Assembly: GCA_030425805.1 (NCBI GenBank)
Contig: JAUHZC010000001.1
Span: 237,302-301,301, forward strand
Source of the DNA: Alphaproteobacteria bacterium
GTDB lineage: Bacteria; Pseudomonadota; Alphaproteobacteria; JAUHZC01
Direction of reading: 5' to 3'
DNA: 64,000 bases
Part shown: positions 1-8,497 of the stretch, in pieces
How the letters are laid out: each line of letters starts with the position of its first letter
Position numbering within the stretch: the stretch's first letter is position 1
Program-made: the position numbers and the translations under genes
Notes under the pieces: model-generated
Seen by the model: the letters and a program-made list of their open reading frames with translations, nothing else
Databases searched by the model: none
What the model was told of the DNA's origin: nothing

Positions 1-617
1 ACATCTTGGACAAAAGGCGTCAAAGAGGGCGCCTGCTCAAAGATCTGTCCTTCCCCCTGAGGGGCTGGCAAGAGATCCATCTCCGCCTGAGGACCCAGAA
101 TAAATCCTACACCTTCAGGCGTGTGACCCACCCATCGGTGATGCCACTGCCCATTTTGTACGATATATTGATTGATGGGAAAGCAATCGAGAAACTCATT
201 TCCAATGATGAGTGTGGGTCCGTCCGGAGTCACTTCCTTGAGATTCTCAACCCACTGAGGACTGTGGTTTTTGAGAGCTTCTGCCTGAGCTTGCTTAAGG
301 ACGGGATTCACCTCAACCAGGGTGAGGCGCAAATTCTGCAAGAGCTCCGGGACTCCTTTCAAGGCCCGAAGAGCATCTGACATGAGAGTCCCTCGGCCTG
401 GCCCTAGCTCAATGAGATGAAGAGAAACACCTCCTAAGGATTGCCACTGCAGGTAAATCCACAGCCCCACCATCTCCCCAAAAATCTGGGTGATTTCGGG
501 AGCTGTGATGAAGTGTCCGGCTTTACCCAAGGGATTTTGCGTTGTGTAAAACCCTTGTTTAGGATCATACAGGCACGCCGCCATGTAGGCTGAAAGTGGA
601 GCAGGAAATTTAATCAT
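1..617 (-). CDS. MidA/NDUFAF7-type SAM-dependent methyltransferase (partial, 3' end outside window)
   Basis: Reading the minus strand gives an uninterrupted frame from an ATG to the window edge, about 205 codons. The N-terminal part has the family signature YMAACLYDP, then PLGKAGHFITAPEITQIFGE, then the glycine-rich SAM-binding motif ELGPGRGTLMSDALR. These fit the MidA/NDUFAF7 (COG1565) family; the mitochondrial member methylates an arginine of a complex I subunit and is needed for complex I assembly. The start ATG overlaps the lgt stop by four bases (ATGA), so the two are probably translationally coupled. The gene is last in a minus-strand operon ubiE-TauE-hldD-lgt-midA as far as visible. 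The family assignment is firm; the bacterial substrate is inferred. Confidence 0.85.
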   Translation of the reverse strand, partial: MIKFPAPLSAYMAACLYDPKQGFYTTQNPLGKAGHFITAPEITQIFGEMVGLWIYLQWQSLGGVSLHLIELGPGRGTLMSDALRALKGVPELLQNLRLTLVEVNPVLKQAQAEALKNHSPQWVENLKEVTPDGPTLIIGNEFLDCFPINQYIVQNGQWHHRWVGHTPEGVGFILGPQAEMDLLPAPQGEGQIFEQAPSLTPFVQD

Positions 618-1405
618 CGGGCAAAATGACGATAGACCCCCACACCAATGAGGATCTGCAACACAGACAATGCCTGACCATAGGTCAAGCCAAAGGAAAA
701 GGTTTCTAAGAAAGCTTCAGGCATTCGGAAGATCTCTCCCGTTGCCCGGGCCAGGCCGTAACCTATCATAAAGACACCACTTAAAGCTCCGGGAGATTTC
801 TTCAGAAGCTGAGTGCGAGTATTCACCAGATTCAAGAGAGTAAAGAGAAGAACGCCCTCGAGAAAGGCTTCATAGAGCTGAGAGGGGTGGCGAAGCACAC
901 CCCCACCCCCAGGAAATAGGACACCCCAGGTTTGATCTGTTGGGTGGCCGAAATGCTCCGCGTTCACAAAGTTCGCCAAGCGTCCCAGGAAAAGCCCTAG
1001 AGGGCTTGCCAGGGCACAAAGATCAAACAAATTCCAAAGCTTAAGCTTTTCTCTCTTAGTAAAAAGAACTGCTGCCAAGATCACACCAAGAAGCCCCCCA
1101 TGGAAGCTCATTCCCCCATCAGTGATATAGAAAATCTCAATGGGGTGCTGGAGGTAATACATGGGCTGATAGAAGAAGCAAAACCCCAAGCGCCCCCCGA
1201 TGACAATTCCTACAACAGACCAATTGAAGATAAAGCGATCCAATTGCTCTGCTGTGAAGGGGGGCTTGAGCTGCCTGAGATTGCGCAGCATCCAAAACCG
1301 CGCCAGGATAATCCCCACCATATAGGAAATACCGTACCACCGAATGCTCAGTGGCCCCAAAGTTAGGGCAATCGGATCAATCCACTGATCAGGGGCGTAG
1401 ATCAT
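614..1405 (-). CDS. lgt: Prolipoprotein diacylglyceryl transferase
   Basis: Inner-membrane enzyme that transfers diacylglycerol from phosphatidylglycerol to the lipobox cysteine of prolipoproteins, the first step of lipoprotein maturation. At 263 residues it has normal length, about seven hydrophobic segments, the GGMSFHGGLLG block with the conserved histidine, and a variant of the Lgt signature reading GRLANFVNAEHFG (usually GRIGNFINGELFG). A GGAG sits seven bases before the ATG. It is one base downstream of hldD and overlaps the following methyltransferase by ATGA, so it sits mid-operon. A lipoprotein substrate, BamD, is encoded in the same window. Confidence 0.96.
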   Translation of the reverse strand: MIYAPDQWIDPIALTLGPLSIRWYGISYMVGIILARFWMLRNLRQLKPPFTAEQLDRFIFNWSVVGIVIGGRLGFCFFYQPMYYLQHPIEIFYITDGGMSFHGGLLGVILAAVLFTKREKLKLWNLFDLCALASPLGLFLGRLANFVNAEHFGHPTDQTWGVLFPGGGGVLRHPSQLYEAFLEGVLLFTLLNLVNTRTQLLKKSPGALSGVFMIGYGLARATGEIFRMPEAFLETFSFGLTYGQALSVLQILIGVGVYRHFAR

Positions 1406-1406
1406 C

Positions 1407-2402
1407 CTAATTCTCCAGCTTTAGGAAACGCCCCTGCGCAAGATAAGACTGAACATAGTCTTGAATCCCTTTTTCAAGAGATGTAAACGGTTTGTCGTAC
1501 CCGGCCTGGCGGAGTTTCTCCATATTGGCACAGGTATAATATTGATACTTCTCCCGGATTTGTTCTGGTGTGGGGATATACTCAATTTTCTCAGGCTTTT
1601 CGAGAGCTGCAAAGGTCGCCTTGGCCAGATCTTTGAAGGTCCGGGCTGTTCCTGTCCCCACATTAAACAAGCCTGAGACTGAAGGGTTTTCCAAAAGCCA
1701 GAGCATCACATCCACGCAGTCTTTCACATAGACAAAATCGCGCAGTTGTCCTCCATCCTTGTAATCGGGATGATGAGATTTAAAGAGCTTCGCCCCACCC
1801 GTTGCCTTCACTTGATTGAAGATATGGAAAGGGACACTGGACTGCCCTCCCTTATGTCCTTCACGAGGGCCATAAACATTAAAAAACTTCAATCCTGCAA
1901 CTTGAGGAGGCAAAGTCATCCCCCGGGCTTTCATCTGTTGGAGGTTAATATCAAAGAGATTCTTGCTCCACCCGTACGCATTGAGTGGCAAAAGCTTTTG
2001 GAGGTATTCTAGATCTTCACGATCCTCAAAGCCATTCTCCCCGCCTCCATAAGTGGCCGCAGAAGAGGCATAGATAAATGGAACTTCACGCTCTGCAGCC
2101 CATTCCATCAAAACCCGAGTGAGAATGACGTTTGTCTCATAGATGAGATCCCCATCTGTCTCGGTTGTTGCAGAAATCGCTCCAAGGTGGAAGATTCCTT
2201 TGATTTTTTCCCCATCATGCTCAAGAAAATCCATAATCTGAGGAGGAGACACAATCGCCCAAGGACTCAGGGTTTGAACATTTTGCCACTTCGTTGTTTC
2301 CTCAATCCAATCCACAAGAACGTAATCATCTAAACCCCGATCTTGAATCTCTTGAGCCAAGCAAGATCCGATAAAACCAGCACCACCGGTGATCAAGTAC
2401 AT
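1407..2402 (-). CDS. hldD: ADP-L-glycero-D-manno-heptose 6-epimerase
   Basis: Epimerase of the last step of ADP-heptose synthesis for the lipopolysaccharide inner core; cytoplasmic. The 331-residue protein opens with the Rossmann motif GGAGFIG, continues with VDWIEETTKWQNV as in HldD/RfaD, and has the SDR catalytic pair in YGWSKNLFD (Tyr-x3-Lys). The C-terminal half matches HldD in FVYVKDCVDVMLWLLENP and GTGTARTFKDLA. AAGGAG lies six bases before the ATG. It sits between the TauE permease gene and lgt in one transcription unit. Its presence implies heptose-containing LPS, which reduced Rickettsiales often lack. Confidence 0.95.
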   Translation of the reverse strand: MYLITGGAGFIGSCLAQEIQDRGLDDYVLVDWIEETTKWQNVQTLSPWAIVSPPQIMDFLEHDGEKIKGIFHLGAISATTETDGDLIYETNVILTRVLMEWAAEREVPFIYASSAATYGGGENGFEDREDLEYLQKLLPLNAYGWSKNLFDINLQQMKARGMTLPPQVAGLKFFNVYGPREGHKGGQSSVPFHIFNQVKATGGAKLFKSHHPDYKDGGQLRDFVYVKDCVDVMLWLLENPSVSGLFNVGTGTARTFKDLAKATFAALEKPEKIEYIPTPEQIREKYQYYTCANMEKLRQAGYDKPFTSLEKGIQDYVQSYLAQGRFLKLEN

Positions 2403-2459
2403 CCGCTTCTCCTTAAAATGATGCTTATCCTACAAAAGCCCCGGAGGGTTGTATAGTGA

Positions 2460-3233
2460 CTACGGTAAAAATTTGGCTTTTAAATCCTGGACAAGGCAAG
2501 TCTCGCAAATACCCTGGATTAAGAACACAGCTCCTAAAATTAAAATCAAGTGTTTGGTGATTCGGTTGAACTGTGTGTCGTCCATGAATTTGAGGACAAA
2601 CTTCCCTACGTGACTTCCTAAAAACGTTGCTGCAATCACAATCACGAATACCCACTGCGGGAGCACAAAGTCCATCTTATCAGAGGCCCACAAGAGGCTC
2701 CCATAGTACCCCACTTTCAAGAGATGCCCTAGCATCTGTGTGAAAGATTTTGTTGCCATAATTTGATAGCGATTGAGGGATGTCTCCAGAAAAAAAAGGT
2801 CAAGGATGGGACCTGAAACTCCCGAAAATATTTTACAAAGGGTCACAAGAAATCCACAACTCAAAGGGCGATAAGGCCGATGAATGCTCAGCATATGAAG
2901 CCGTGGCACCAAGGCAGAGAAAATTGAAATACACCCCAAAAGAATAAAAACATGGTGCTTTTGAGGGACAACCAGAATCAGAAGAGAGATCCCCATCGCA
3001 AGAGCACTTCCTAATAAATACCCGGGCAGAGTTGGCCAATGGACGTCTTTCCAAAAGAAATATGTACGAAATCCATTTGAAAAGGCCTGCACAACGCCAT
3101 GCAGCACCATAACAGTCGAAACAGGCAACATGAGAGTATAGATGGCCATGAGGATTGTCCCTCCCGCCATAGAAAAAGCGCCGGAGATGACACTTGCCCC
3201 AAACGTTGTCAAAGCAAGGGTGCTAACCAGCAT
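2460..3233 (-). CDS. TauE/SafE family membrane permease
   Basis: A 257-residue polytopic inner-membrane protein with about eight hydrophobic segments. The N-terminal SGAFSMAGGTILMAIY and the central ATKSFTQMLGHLLKVGYYG are typical of the sulfite exporter TauE/SafE family (PF01925), whose members move sulfite, sulfoacetate or other organic anions. The substrate cannot be read from sequence. Its ATG shares one base with the ubiE stop (TAATG) and has a GGGAG box, so it is coupled to ubiE. Confidence 0.8.
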   Translation of the reverse strand: MLVSTLALTTFGASVISGAFSMAGGTILMAIYTLMLPVSTVMVLHGVVQAFSNGFRTYFFWKDVHWPTLPGYLLGSALAMGISLLILVVPQKHHVFILLGCISIFSALVPRLHMLSIHRPYRPLSCGFLVTLCKIFSGVSGPILDLFFLETSLNRYQIMATKSFTQMLGHLLKVGYYGSLLWASDKMDFVLPQWVFVIVIAATFLGSHVGKFVLKFMDDTQFNRITKHLILILGAVFLIQGICETCLVQDLKAKFLP

Positions 3234-3991
3234 TAGAGCTCTCCCTTTTTCGTGCCCTGATGAATCGCAACAATTCCGCCCGAGAGGTTTTCATAGGCCA
3301 CGCGCTTCAGACCTGCCTGGCGCATTTTCTCCGCTAAGGTTTCCTGATCTGGAAACGTTTCAATGCTATCACTCAGATAGCTATAGGCTGCCTTATTTCC
3401 GGCAATGAGCTCACCCAAAAAAGGGAGGACTGTGCGATTATAAGACCGCACTAGAGACCCAACACCCTCAATCGGCTTCGAGAATTCCATGATGAGGACC
3501 CGCCCTCCAGGTTTCAGAACACGGGAAATTTCCCCTAGGACCTTGTCAATATCAGGCACATTGCGTAGACCAAAGCTCATGGTTACCCGATCAAAGCTTT
3601 GATCCGGGAGGGGGAGCTGCTCTCCATTGGCCTGAGTCCAGGTGATCCCCTCTTGGCATTGCTCATCCCAAGACCGGTCCCGGCCTTGGCTGATCATCTC
3701 ATAAGACAAATCCACCACGTGGAAGGTTGGTTTGGGATCCATTTCCTGGGCTTTCTTCCACAAGCCGAAGCTAATGTCCCCAGTTCCCCCTGCCAAATCA
3801 AGAATACTCATTCCAGGCGTGAGCCCAACCTGGCCCACGAAAGTGCGTTTCCATAAACGATGAAGCCCCAGAGACATGAGATCATTCATCAGATCGTAAC
3901 GCCCAGCGACATCCCCAAAGATCTTCTTCACGCCAGTGAGGCGCTCTTCATAAGAGACACGGTCTTTCCCATGAATGTAGCGATCAGACAT
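3233..3991 (-). CDS. ubiE: Ubiquinone/menaquinone C-methyltransferase UbiE
   Basis: SAM-dependent C-methyltransferase of quinone biosynthesis. It has the UbiE/COQ5 signatures FGDVAGRYDLMNDLMSLG and NGEQLPLPDQSFD, the SAM motif LDLAGGTGDISF, and GLRNVPDIDKVLGEISRVLKPGG. I place the start at the internal ATG (MSDRYIHG), preceded by GTGGAG at good spacing; an upstream in-frame ATG adding ten residues has no ribosome binding site. The length of 252 residues is then typical. First gene of the minus-strand run; its quinol product feeds the oxidases implied by cydAB and the cta genes. Confidence 0.95.
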   Translation of the reverse strand: MSDRYIHGKDRVSYEERLTGVKKIFGDVAGRYDLMNDLMSLGLHRLWKRTFVGQVGLTPGMSILDLAGGTGDISFGLWKKAQEMDPKPTFHVVDLSYEMISQGRDRSWDEQCQEGITWTQANGEQLPLPDQSFDRVTMSFGLRNVPDIDKVLGEISRVLKPGGRVLIMEFSKPIEGVGSLVRSYNRTVLPFLGELIAGNKAAYSYLSDSIETFPDQETLAEKMRQAGLKRVAYENLSGGIVAIHQGTKKGEL

Positions 3992-4140
3992 TTTTTTCTC
4001 CACGAGGATCTGAAAAGACATTGTCAGATTGGTTTAACCTGTGCAAGACTCTTAATAGTATTTGGTGTTTACAAAAGATGCAAAGGTCTTTGTTTTCCAT
4101 AATTTTACTCACCTCCTCACACTTGGTGGGAGCAACACCT

Positions 4141-4323
4141 ATGACCGATCTTTGGCAAGAGCAACAAGCCCTTGTCACGCGCAAAGCAAGTGGAGAGACA
4201 CTTCCTGATGATGATGAAAAGCGACTCGATGAACTTTTGGATCTTTTCAAGAAACAAGCCGAAGCCGTTGCTGCCAAAAACAACTATACTCTGAGTAAAG
4301 GGCCTGAAAATTCATCAGAATAA
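4141..4323 (+). CDS. Small hypothetical acidic helical protein
   Basis: About 60 residues beginning MTDLWQEQQALVTRK, charged and predicted helical, with an acidic stretch DDDEKRLDELLDLF. GGGAG eight bases before this ATG supports the start. An in-frame ATG 63 bases upstream would add a hydrophobic N-terminus (RSLFSIILLTSSHLVGA) that could be a signal peptide but has no clear ribosome binding site. Divergent from ubiE. No family recognised; it may be a real small gene or a remnant. Confidence 0.45.
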   Translation: MTDLWQEQQALVTRKASGETLPDDDEKRLDELLDLFKKQAEAVAAKNNYTLSKGPENSSE

Positions 4324-4411
4324 ACGAACCTAGTACTGAGAAAAATTCTTTGAAGAAAGCTTATCATAAAGTTAAGAAAATCTTTGCCAGAGGGGGGGGG
4401 TCGAACACCCT

Positions 4412-4630
4412 GTGGATTGCCACGTCGCTGCGCTTCTTCCAATGGCTTTCTTCTATCAGGTCATCGCGAGCCCGAAGGGCGTGGCGATCCATAAGATGCT
4501 TGGATTCCGGGTCAGGACCCGGAATGACGATGCAGCCCTATGAAGGTCACTCCGGACCTTCACACTAAAGTCACCCCGGACTTGATCCGGGGTCTATGGA
4601 TTGCCACGTCGCTCCGCTTCTCGCAATGAC
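4412..4630. repeat. Cluster of interspersed palindromic repeats upstream of atpB
   Basis: Gene-free stretch between the small ORF and atpB, carrying four units of three recurrent families. Type A is near ATTGCCACGTCGCTGCGC (two copies, the second with its TCGCAATGAC half). Type B is TCATCGCGAGCCCGAAGGGC followed by GTGGCGATCC. Type C consists of GGTCAGGACC- or CTTGATC-centred arms of CCGGAAT or CCCCGG. Each unit can fold into a strong hairpin. The same units recur at about 6.7, 13.0, 16.9, 20.6, 40.4, 42.9 and 53 kb. A run of nine G lies just before the cluster (4392-4400). Confidence 0.85.
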
Positions 4631-4670
4631 ATAAAGGGAGGAGGCTCCCCGCAATTATCACTGCTAACCC

Positions 4671-4699
4671 TTGACATCCCTCGTTCTTGGGCGTACGAA
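4671..4699 (+). promoter_or_regulatory. Putative sigma-70 promoter of the F0 ATP synthase genes
   Basis: TTGACA matches the -35 consensus exactly; 17 bases later TACGAA is a moderate -10. A start near 4706 would give a short leader holding AGGGAG before the atpB TTG codon. Prediction only. Confidence 0.4.
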
Positions 4700-4722
4700 T
4701 AAGGATATAGGGAGTCATTGGG

Positions 4723-5448
4723 TTGCATAGTCCTCTTGAACAATTCCTCATTAAGAAAATCATCCCCCTCCACATTGCTGGGGTGGATTTTTCGTTCACA
4801 AACGCTTCCCTTATGATGTTCCTAAGTCTTGGGATTTTGGCAGGTGTTTTTCACTTTGGCCTTAAAAATCTTGCCCTACGCCCCACCCGCCTTCAGGTTG
4901 TAAGCGAGAGCCTGGTTGAATTTATTTCATCTTTGGTTAAAGAAAACATTGGGGCAGAAGGCCTAAAGTTCTTCCCTCTTATCTTGTCCCTCTTCCTCTT
5001 TATCTTACTTGGGAATATCTTAGGGATGATTCCTGGCAGCTTCACATTTACAAGCCATATTGCTGTCACACTTGTGTTTGGCATCCTTGTTTTCATTGTC
5101 ATGACAGGAATTGGATTTGCCCGCCATGGCATTGGATTTTTGAACAAGTTTGTCCCTTCTGGCGTACCTTGGATCATTCTCCCCATTATTGTGCTTGTGG
5201 AGATCATTTCCTTCTGCTTCCGGCCTATTAGCCTTGGGGTTCGTTTGTTTGCAAACATGCTTGCGGGACACGTTGTCTTGAAGATTTTTGCAGGATTCTC
5301 AGTCATGCTTGGAGCCGCTGGCATCTTTCTGACTTTGACGAATGTCATCTTTACAGGATTCGAGATTTTTGTTGCCTGCTTGCAGGCTTATATTTTTACG
5401 GTTTTGTCTTGCTCTTACCTGAGCGATGTCCTTAATATAGATCATTAG
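4723..5448 (+). CDS. atpB: F0F1 ATP synthase subunit a
   Basis: Membrane subunit that forms the proton half-channels against the c-ring. Typical length of 241 residues with five to six hydrophobic segments. The conserved helix reads FRPISLGVRLFANMLAGHVVL and contains the essential arginine of the R-L-x-x-N-x-x-A-G motif; LQAYIFTVLSCSYL follows near the C-terminus. The start is read as TTG with AGGGAG eight bases upstream; no better ATG exists in frame nearby. First gene of atpB-atpE-atpF'-atpF. No atpI is seen upstream, where palindromic repeats lie instead, and the F1 genes are not in the window, as is usual for alphaproteobacteria. Confidence 0.96.
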   Translation: MHSPLEQFLIKKIIPLHIAGVDFSFTNASLMMFLSLGILAGVFHFGLKNLALRPTRLQVVSESLVEFISSLVKENIGAEGLKFFPLILSLFLFILLGNILGMIPGSFTFTSHIAVTLVFGILVFIVMTGIGFARHGIGFLNKFVPSGVPWIILPIIVLVEIISFCFRPISLGVRLFANMLAGHVVLKIFAGFSVMLGAAGIFLTLTNVIFTGFEIFVACLQAYIFTVLSCSYLSDVLNIDH

Positions 5449-5458
5449 GAGTAAAAAA

Positions 5459-5686
5459 ATGGAACTATCTGCTGCAAAAATGATTGGTGCTGGTCTGGCC
5501 ATGTTTGGTGCGATTGGCGCTGGAATTGGATTAGGAATGATCTTCTCATCCTGGCTTTCTGCCATTTCCCGTAACCCTTCTGCGGAGAAGAAATTCACCA
5601 CAATCGGTTTTATCGGCGCTGGTATGACTGAGGCTGTAGCCATTTTTGCCCTATTGATGGGAATGATCATCTTCTTCGTAGGGTAA
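5459..5686 (+). CDS. atpE: F0F1 ATP synthase subunit c
   Basis: A 75-residue proteolipid hairpin of two membrane helices joined by the polar loop SRNPSAEKK. The N-terminal helix has the glycine-rich GAIGAGIGLG packing motif and the C-terminal helix the ion-binding glutamate in GMTEAVAIFALLMG. The residues around it do not show the Q/E/S pattern of sodium-coupled rings, so proton coupling is expected. AGGAG precedes the ATG; ten bases after atpB. Confidence 0.97.
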   Translation: MELSAAKMIGAGLAMFGAIGAGIGLGMIFSSWLSAISRNPSAEKKFTTIGFIGAGMTEAVAIFALLMGMIIFFVG

Positions 5687-5711
5687 ATCCAAGGAAACGA
5701 AGGCGCTTCAC

Positions 5712-6248
5712 ATGCCTCAACTTGATATCTCAACCTATAGCTCCCAACTGTTTTGGCTTTTTGTCACCTTTGTGGGGCTTTACCTCTATTTATCCCGCTC
5801 TGTGATTCCGAAGATCCAAAAAATTCGGGATTCACGTTGGGAAGCGATTGAAGGTAAAACAGAGCGTATGGACTCTTTAAAACAACGAACAAACGACCTC
5901 AAAGAAGAGCTTAATGTACTCCTGGTAACAGAGCGTGGCAAAGCCCATCAGCAACTTCATGAAACCCACCATACCACCCGTGCTGAATTGCGGCAGAAGC
6001 AAGATGCTTTTTTGCAAAAGCTTTCCGTACAATTGAAAGAAACCGAAGAGAAACTTTCAAAACAGCATCAGCAAGCCCAGTCCCACCTTCAAACACTGCA
6101 AACTGAGATGGCAATGGAAATTCTCAGAAAAATCCTTGGGGCTCAAGCTCCAGTTGATCAGTGGAAATCGGAGATTGAAGCTGAGATTTCTGCAACAACG
6201 CTCTCCTCTCAAACACCCTCTTCAAAAAAGGTGACGACATGGGTTTGA
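5712..6248 (+). CDS. atpF': F0F1 ATP synthase subunit b'
   Basis: Peripheral stalk subunit: one N-terminal membrane helix (QLFWLFVTFVGLYLYLS) followed by a long charged coiled coil, 178 residues. The sequence up to VIPKIQKIRDSRWEAIEGK is characteristic of the b' paralogue found in alphaproteobacteria and cyanobacteria, which pairs with b as a heterodimer. It overlaps atpF by ten bases, consistent with coupled translation in 1:1 ratio. Confidence 0.92.
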   Translation: MPQLDISTYSSQLFWLFVTFVGLYLYLSRSVIPKIQKIRDSRWEAIEGKTERMDSLKQRTNDLKEELNVLLVTERGKAHQQLHETHHTTRAELRQKQDAFLQKLSVQLKETEEKLSKQHQQAQSHLQTLQTEMAMEILRKILGAQAPVDQWKSEIEAEISATTLSSQTPSSKKVTTWV

Positions 6249-6727
6249 GCACTATTTTTTCTTCTCCGTACACCAGCCTATGGGCGTCTTTCCTTATTTG
6301 TGCCTGGGGAATCAAGAAGTATGCTTGGCCTACCATCAAGAACATGATTGAGGAAAAACAAAACTCCATTAGCACCCAGCTTGATGATGCTGAAGCTCAA
6401 CTCCAAACAGCAAAAGAAGACTGGGAGCATATGCAGCACCAAGAGCGCGATATTGAGGAGCAGATTCTTGCGATTCAAATGCACGCGAAGGAGGAAATTT
6501 CTCAAATCAAAGCCGAAACAGAGGAAGAATTGGAGCGCCTTCTCACTGTCCAAAAGATTCGTTGCCAGCAAGCAATTAAGAATCTAGAGCAATCTGCAAA
6601 AAAGGATATTGAAAAGCAGATTCTCTCAGGAGCCCTAATTGCAGCAGAAGCTGTATTGAAAAAGAAGATGACTCCCCAACTCCAAGCCACTGTTTTTGAA
6701 GAGAACCTCAAGAAGCTCGCAGCCTAG
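6239..6727 (+). CDS. atpF: F0F1 ATP synthase subunit b
   Basis: The second stalk subunit, 162 residues: N-terminal hydrophobic helix (YTSLWASFLICAWGIKKY), then a coiled coil rich in Glu, Gln and Lys (LDDAEAQLQTAKEDW) and a C-terminal delta-binding segment ending EENLKKLAA. Starts inside the end of atpF'. Last gene of the F0 block; a palindromic repeat follows at once and may act as its transcript end. Confidence 0.92.
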   Translation: MGLSTIFSSPYTSLWASFLICAWGIKKYAWPTIKNMIEEKQNSISTQLDDAEAQLQTAKEDWEHMQHQERDIEEQILAIQMHAKEEISQIKAETEEELERLLTVQKIRCQQAIKNLEQSAKKDIEKQILSGALIAAEAVLKKKMTPQLQATVFEENLKKLAA

Positions 6728-6743
6728 ATTTTGACTTCATGCT

Positions 6744-6775
6744 GCCATCGCGAGCCCGAAGGGACATGGCGATCT
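6744..6775. repeat. Type B palindromic repeat after atpF
   Basis: A diverged copy of the TCGCGAGCCCGAAGGG...TGGCGAT element, directly behind the atpF stop and before the convergent exported-protein gene. Confidence 0.8.
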
Positions 6776-6790
6776 ATAGTCATCAGAAAA

Positions 6791-7405
6791 TCAGCCCTCA
6801 CGATCATAATGGAGAGTGGCTCCAGCAAGTCCTCCTCGACTCTTCTGTTGAGAATCAAGTATTCCTTTCAAAGCCTCAATATCTTCAGGGTCAACCCCTG
6901 GAAAAGGGTCTTCCCCCTTCCGCCTACAAAATTCTATATAGCCTTGGACAGTGCAATCTTCTGGAGCTTCTAGAGAGGATAAGTATCGAGAATAAGAAGC
7001 CAAGCAATATCCCAGGTAGGACGTCATACATAAAGATAAAGCAAGAATCATGCTGTGAGATTCACTCCCTAAGTAAAGCTCAAAACCGGATAGGCCTGAG
7101 ATAACCCCGGATCCTAGAAACACAGCTCCACTTGCGACCCTATTTCTGCTTACTTCTTTTCTGCGAAAGTAAGATTCTATACCTGGCCACCACATCAAGG
7201 TAGCCCTCTCAAGCCCAGAGCCTGTTGGAAAAGTATGGGTTGTGGTTTCCTCATTTCCGGTTGTCGGGCTATGGGTTGTAAGCGTGAGTGTTGTTAGGGC
7301 GCGCATTCCTCGAGCAGCGCTTCTCGCAAAATGCCGGCCGCACAGCGCAGCTTCACAAGTGGTAAAATTAAAAACAAACACGAGCAAAATAAGAATGTAT
7401 TTCAT
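6791..7405 (-). CDS. Exported protein of unknown function
   Basis: A 204-residue protein with a clear Sec signal peptide (MKYILILLVFVFNFTTCEA). The mature part begins with a Thr-rich stretch (TLTLTTHSPTTGNEETTTH) and has two hydrophobic segments around SGAVFLGSGVISGLSGF and SMILALSLCMTSYLGY, so it may sit in a membrane. The C-terminal 50 residues are hydrophilic. GGGAGG precedes the ATG. No family recognised. It is convergent with the atp genes and divergent from the next exported-protein gene. Confidence 0.7.
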   Translation of the reverse strand: MKYILILLVFVFNFTTCEAALCGRHFARSAARGMRALTTLTLTTHSPTTGNEETTTHTFPTGSGLERATLMWWPGIESYFRRKEVSRNRVASGAVFLGSGVISGLSGFELYLGSESHSMILALSLCMTSYLGYCLASYSRYLSSLEAPEDCTVQGYIEFCRRKGEDPFPGVDPEDIEALKGILDSQQKSRGGLAGATLHYDREG

Positions 7406-7542
7406 ACGCCTCCCCCAAGTATGAATATTATCATTCTGTATCTTTTATTGACGATCTACAATAATTTCATAAAAAAATCAAAATAAGGACCTTCATTAAA
7501 ATCAGCCCTCAATCAAAAACAGTAATTATTTTATTGATATTT

Positions 7543-7573
7543 TTGACATTATTATGTAAAAAAAGAATCTAAA
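7543..7573 (+). promoter_or_regulatory. Putative promoter of the small exported-protein gene
   Basis: TTGACA in an AT-rich tract, followed 19 bases later by TCTAAA. Spacing is on the long side. It lies 40 bases before the start codon in the 182-base divergent space. Confidence 0.3.
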
Positions 7574-7587
7574 ATCTTGGAATTAAA

Positions 7588-7890
7588 ATGATTCGTTTTT
7601 CTGTTTTCACATTTTTACTAATGACATCTATCGTTTTTGCTGCTGACGGTGGTGAAGCGCCACGGATAATCCATGGCACAGAAACTAGGGTTACCGAATT
7701 TGGCGTTTGCCATAACCCAGAAGAAGACTATGGTCCTTGTTTTGATTTACCTGTTGAGGACAGACCAGGTGTTACAGTGGTTGATGGCAGAACCATCATC
7801 CTCACAGCACCTGCACCTGCAACCGCCACACCTACAGAAGAAGGAGCGGGAGCCGCGGCATCAACAGCAAAAGCCCCTAAAAAGAAGTAA
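7588..7890 (+). CDS. Small exported protein of unknown function
   Basis: 100 residues: signal peptide (IRFSVFTFLLMTSIVFAA), an 80-residue mature region with two cysteines (GVCHNPEEDYGPCFDLP) that could form a disulfide, and a Pro/Ala/Thr-rich low-complexity tail ending KAPKKK. GGA lies a few bases before the ATG. No family recognised. The disulfide and periplasmic or extracellular location are inferred. Confidence 0.6.
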   Translation: MIRFSVFTFLLMTSIVFAADGGEAPRIIHGTETRVTEFGVCHNPEEDYGPCFDLPVEDRPGVTVVDGRTIILTAPAPATATPTEEGAGAAASTAKAPKKK

Positions 7891-8012
7891 TCTCTCTAAA
7901 TACACTTGTCTCTGTACATTTGAGGGCCTTGAAAGGCTCTCATGCTTTTAGGGTCATCTTGCTTTTCTAAAAGAAAAAGCCTACTTAACTTACAGGATTA
8001 GGTGTGATTCAA

Positions 8013-8489
8013 ATGCGACGATTTTATAAAGCAAGTCTGGTTTTCTTTTTTTTGTGTAGTTCTGCTTTTGCTGCTGTAGCTGAGGATCCATTCGACAACG
8101 TGTATGTCGGAGAAACTACCCTCTCAGAAGTTCTCAGGATGGAAAAATCTGATCTTACAACTTTTTGTTACAATCAGCTCGGAGAAGGCAAGTACGCTGT
8201 TTTTCTTTTGCTCCTTAAAGATCACCCTGAACTAAGAGGTGGATCTGAATTAGCCGTCCGCTCCAGGGCGATAATTCCGGCTTTCATTGAAGAATCTGGA
8301 GGGGTGAGCATTCCCTTTAAAACACTCTATGATGGACTCTGCAGGGCGGATCCAGAGTTAAAAACAGACATTGAAAACAAACTCATTTTCATCTGGTATC
8401 TCATGAAAGCAGATATATTTTTATGCAGGATCCCAAGTCGCCTTCTTGAGTGGTACAATGGAGACGATGAATCCCCTCACGAGGAATAG
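8013..8489 (+). CDS. Exported protein of unknown function
   Basis: 158 residues from the ATG (MRRFYKASLVFFFLCSSAFAA), a good signal peptide; an in-frame GTG nine bases upstream is an alternative start. The mature part is mixed alpha-helical with three cysteines and an acidic C-terminus (NGDDESPHEE). No known motif. Convergent with the next gene, eight bases apart. Confidence 0.6.
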   Translation: MRRFYKASLVFFFLCSSAFAAVAEDPFDNVYVGETTLSEVLRMEKSDLTTFCYNQLGEGKYAVFLLLLKDHPELRGGSELAVRSRAIIPAFIEESGGVSIPFKTLYDGLCRADPELKTDIENKLIFIWYLMKADIFLCRIPSRLLEWYNGDDESPHEE

Positions 8490-8497
8490 TCTCTCCT

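Noticed and set aside
4021..4140. TTG-initiated extension of the small acidic protein
   Set aside because: No ribosome binding site, and it starts exactly opposite the unlikely upstream ubiE start; the internal ATG with GGGAG is better.
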